Positions 63,995 to 64,000 of a stretch of DNA of 64,000 bases are shown here, piece by piece. Every line of letters starts with the position of its first letter. Within the stretch, counting starts at the first letter, position 1. The notes beneath the pieces were generated by a model. The model was not told where the DNA came from and did not search any database. It was given only the letters and a program-made list of their open reading frames with translations. The translations under genes were made by a program, and so were the position numbers. The DNA comes from Rhizomys pruinosus (Eukaryota > Chordata > Mammalia > Rodentia > Spalacidae): positions 2,747,020 through 2,811,019 of the forward strand of contig VZQC01006589.1 of NCBI GenBank assembly GCA_009823505.1. The letters are read 5' to 3'.

Positions 63995-64000
63995 GAGAAC

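Overview
The window is nuclear DNA from a muroid rodent, and no intact protein-coding gene or RNA gene can be supported in it. The identification rests on a very dense load of B1 (7SL RNA-derived), B2/B3 (tRNA-derived), ID and B4 SINEs, on rodent MaLR LTRs, and on LINE-1 pieces. The youngest B2/B3 consensus (3' part reading roughly gcattgcacgacacgggtgc, often with a 17-bp internal duplication) and the B1 ending in tctcgaaaagacc do not look like the usual mouse or rat forms. A non-Mus, non-Rattus muroid (gerbil, vole, hamster or similar) is therefore likely, but the species cannot be named from sequence alone. The region is intergenic or deep-intronic.

Layout. 1-7 kb: stacked B1/B2 elements, microsatellites and an exact 232-bp tandem duplication. 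7.6-8.0 kb: a solo MaLR-type LTR with perfect 5-bp target duplications. 10.0-10.6 kb: an LTR-like segment. 11-14.6 kb: nested SINEs. 14.8-15.3 kb: a 35-bp minisatellite. 17.1-17.3 kb: a GGAA/GAAA tract. 19.3-19.7 kb: a second LTR. 19.8-20.5 kb: three interlocked B2/B3 copies. 21.9-22.4 kb: a long GT-rich tract. 27.3-30.2 kb: a zone poor in young SINEs that carries an ancient MIR. 30.8-32.3 kb: a 34-bp minisatellite with a solo LTR inserted in it. 32.5-32.8 kb: a polypurine tract. 36.1-37.4 kb: a B4 SINE that holds a B1, a processed Rplp1 pseudogene and a B2. 38.6-39.1 kb: another LTR. 40.3-43.3 kb: a 5'-truncated antisense LINE-1 with decayed ORF2, interrupted by a poly(A)-tailed MaLR retrocopy and by a B2. 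46.3-46.8 kb: a short L1 3' end. 47.2-49.5 kb: a full-length non-coding MaLR element with two LTRs and identical 5-bp target duplications. 52.9-55.4 kb: a sequence nearly free of young SINEs, starting at a single N in the assembly. 55.4-64 kb: more SINE clusters and an old MLT1-like LTR.

Nothing here works together as an operon or pathway. The common thread is LINE-1 machinery: B1, B2, B4, the Rplp1 pseudogene and the MaLR retrocopy all look like L1-mobilised RNAs, and many still show their target-site duplications. The long open frames are accidental products of simple repeats and SINEs, or decayed L1 ORF2. The most informative observations are the MaLR retrocopy inside the L1, the SINE subfamily with a 17-bp duplication, the LTR inside the minisatellite, and the N-marked junction at 52855.
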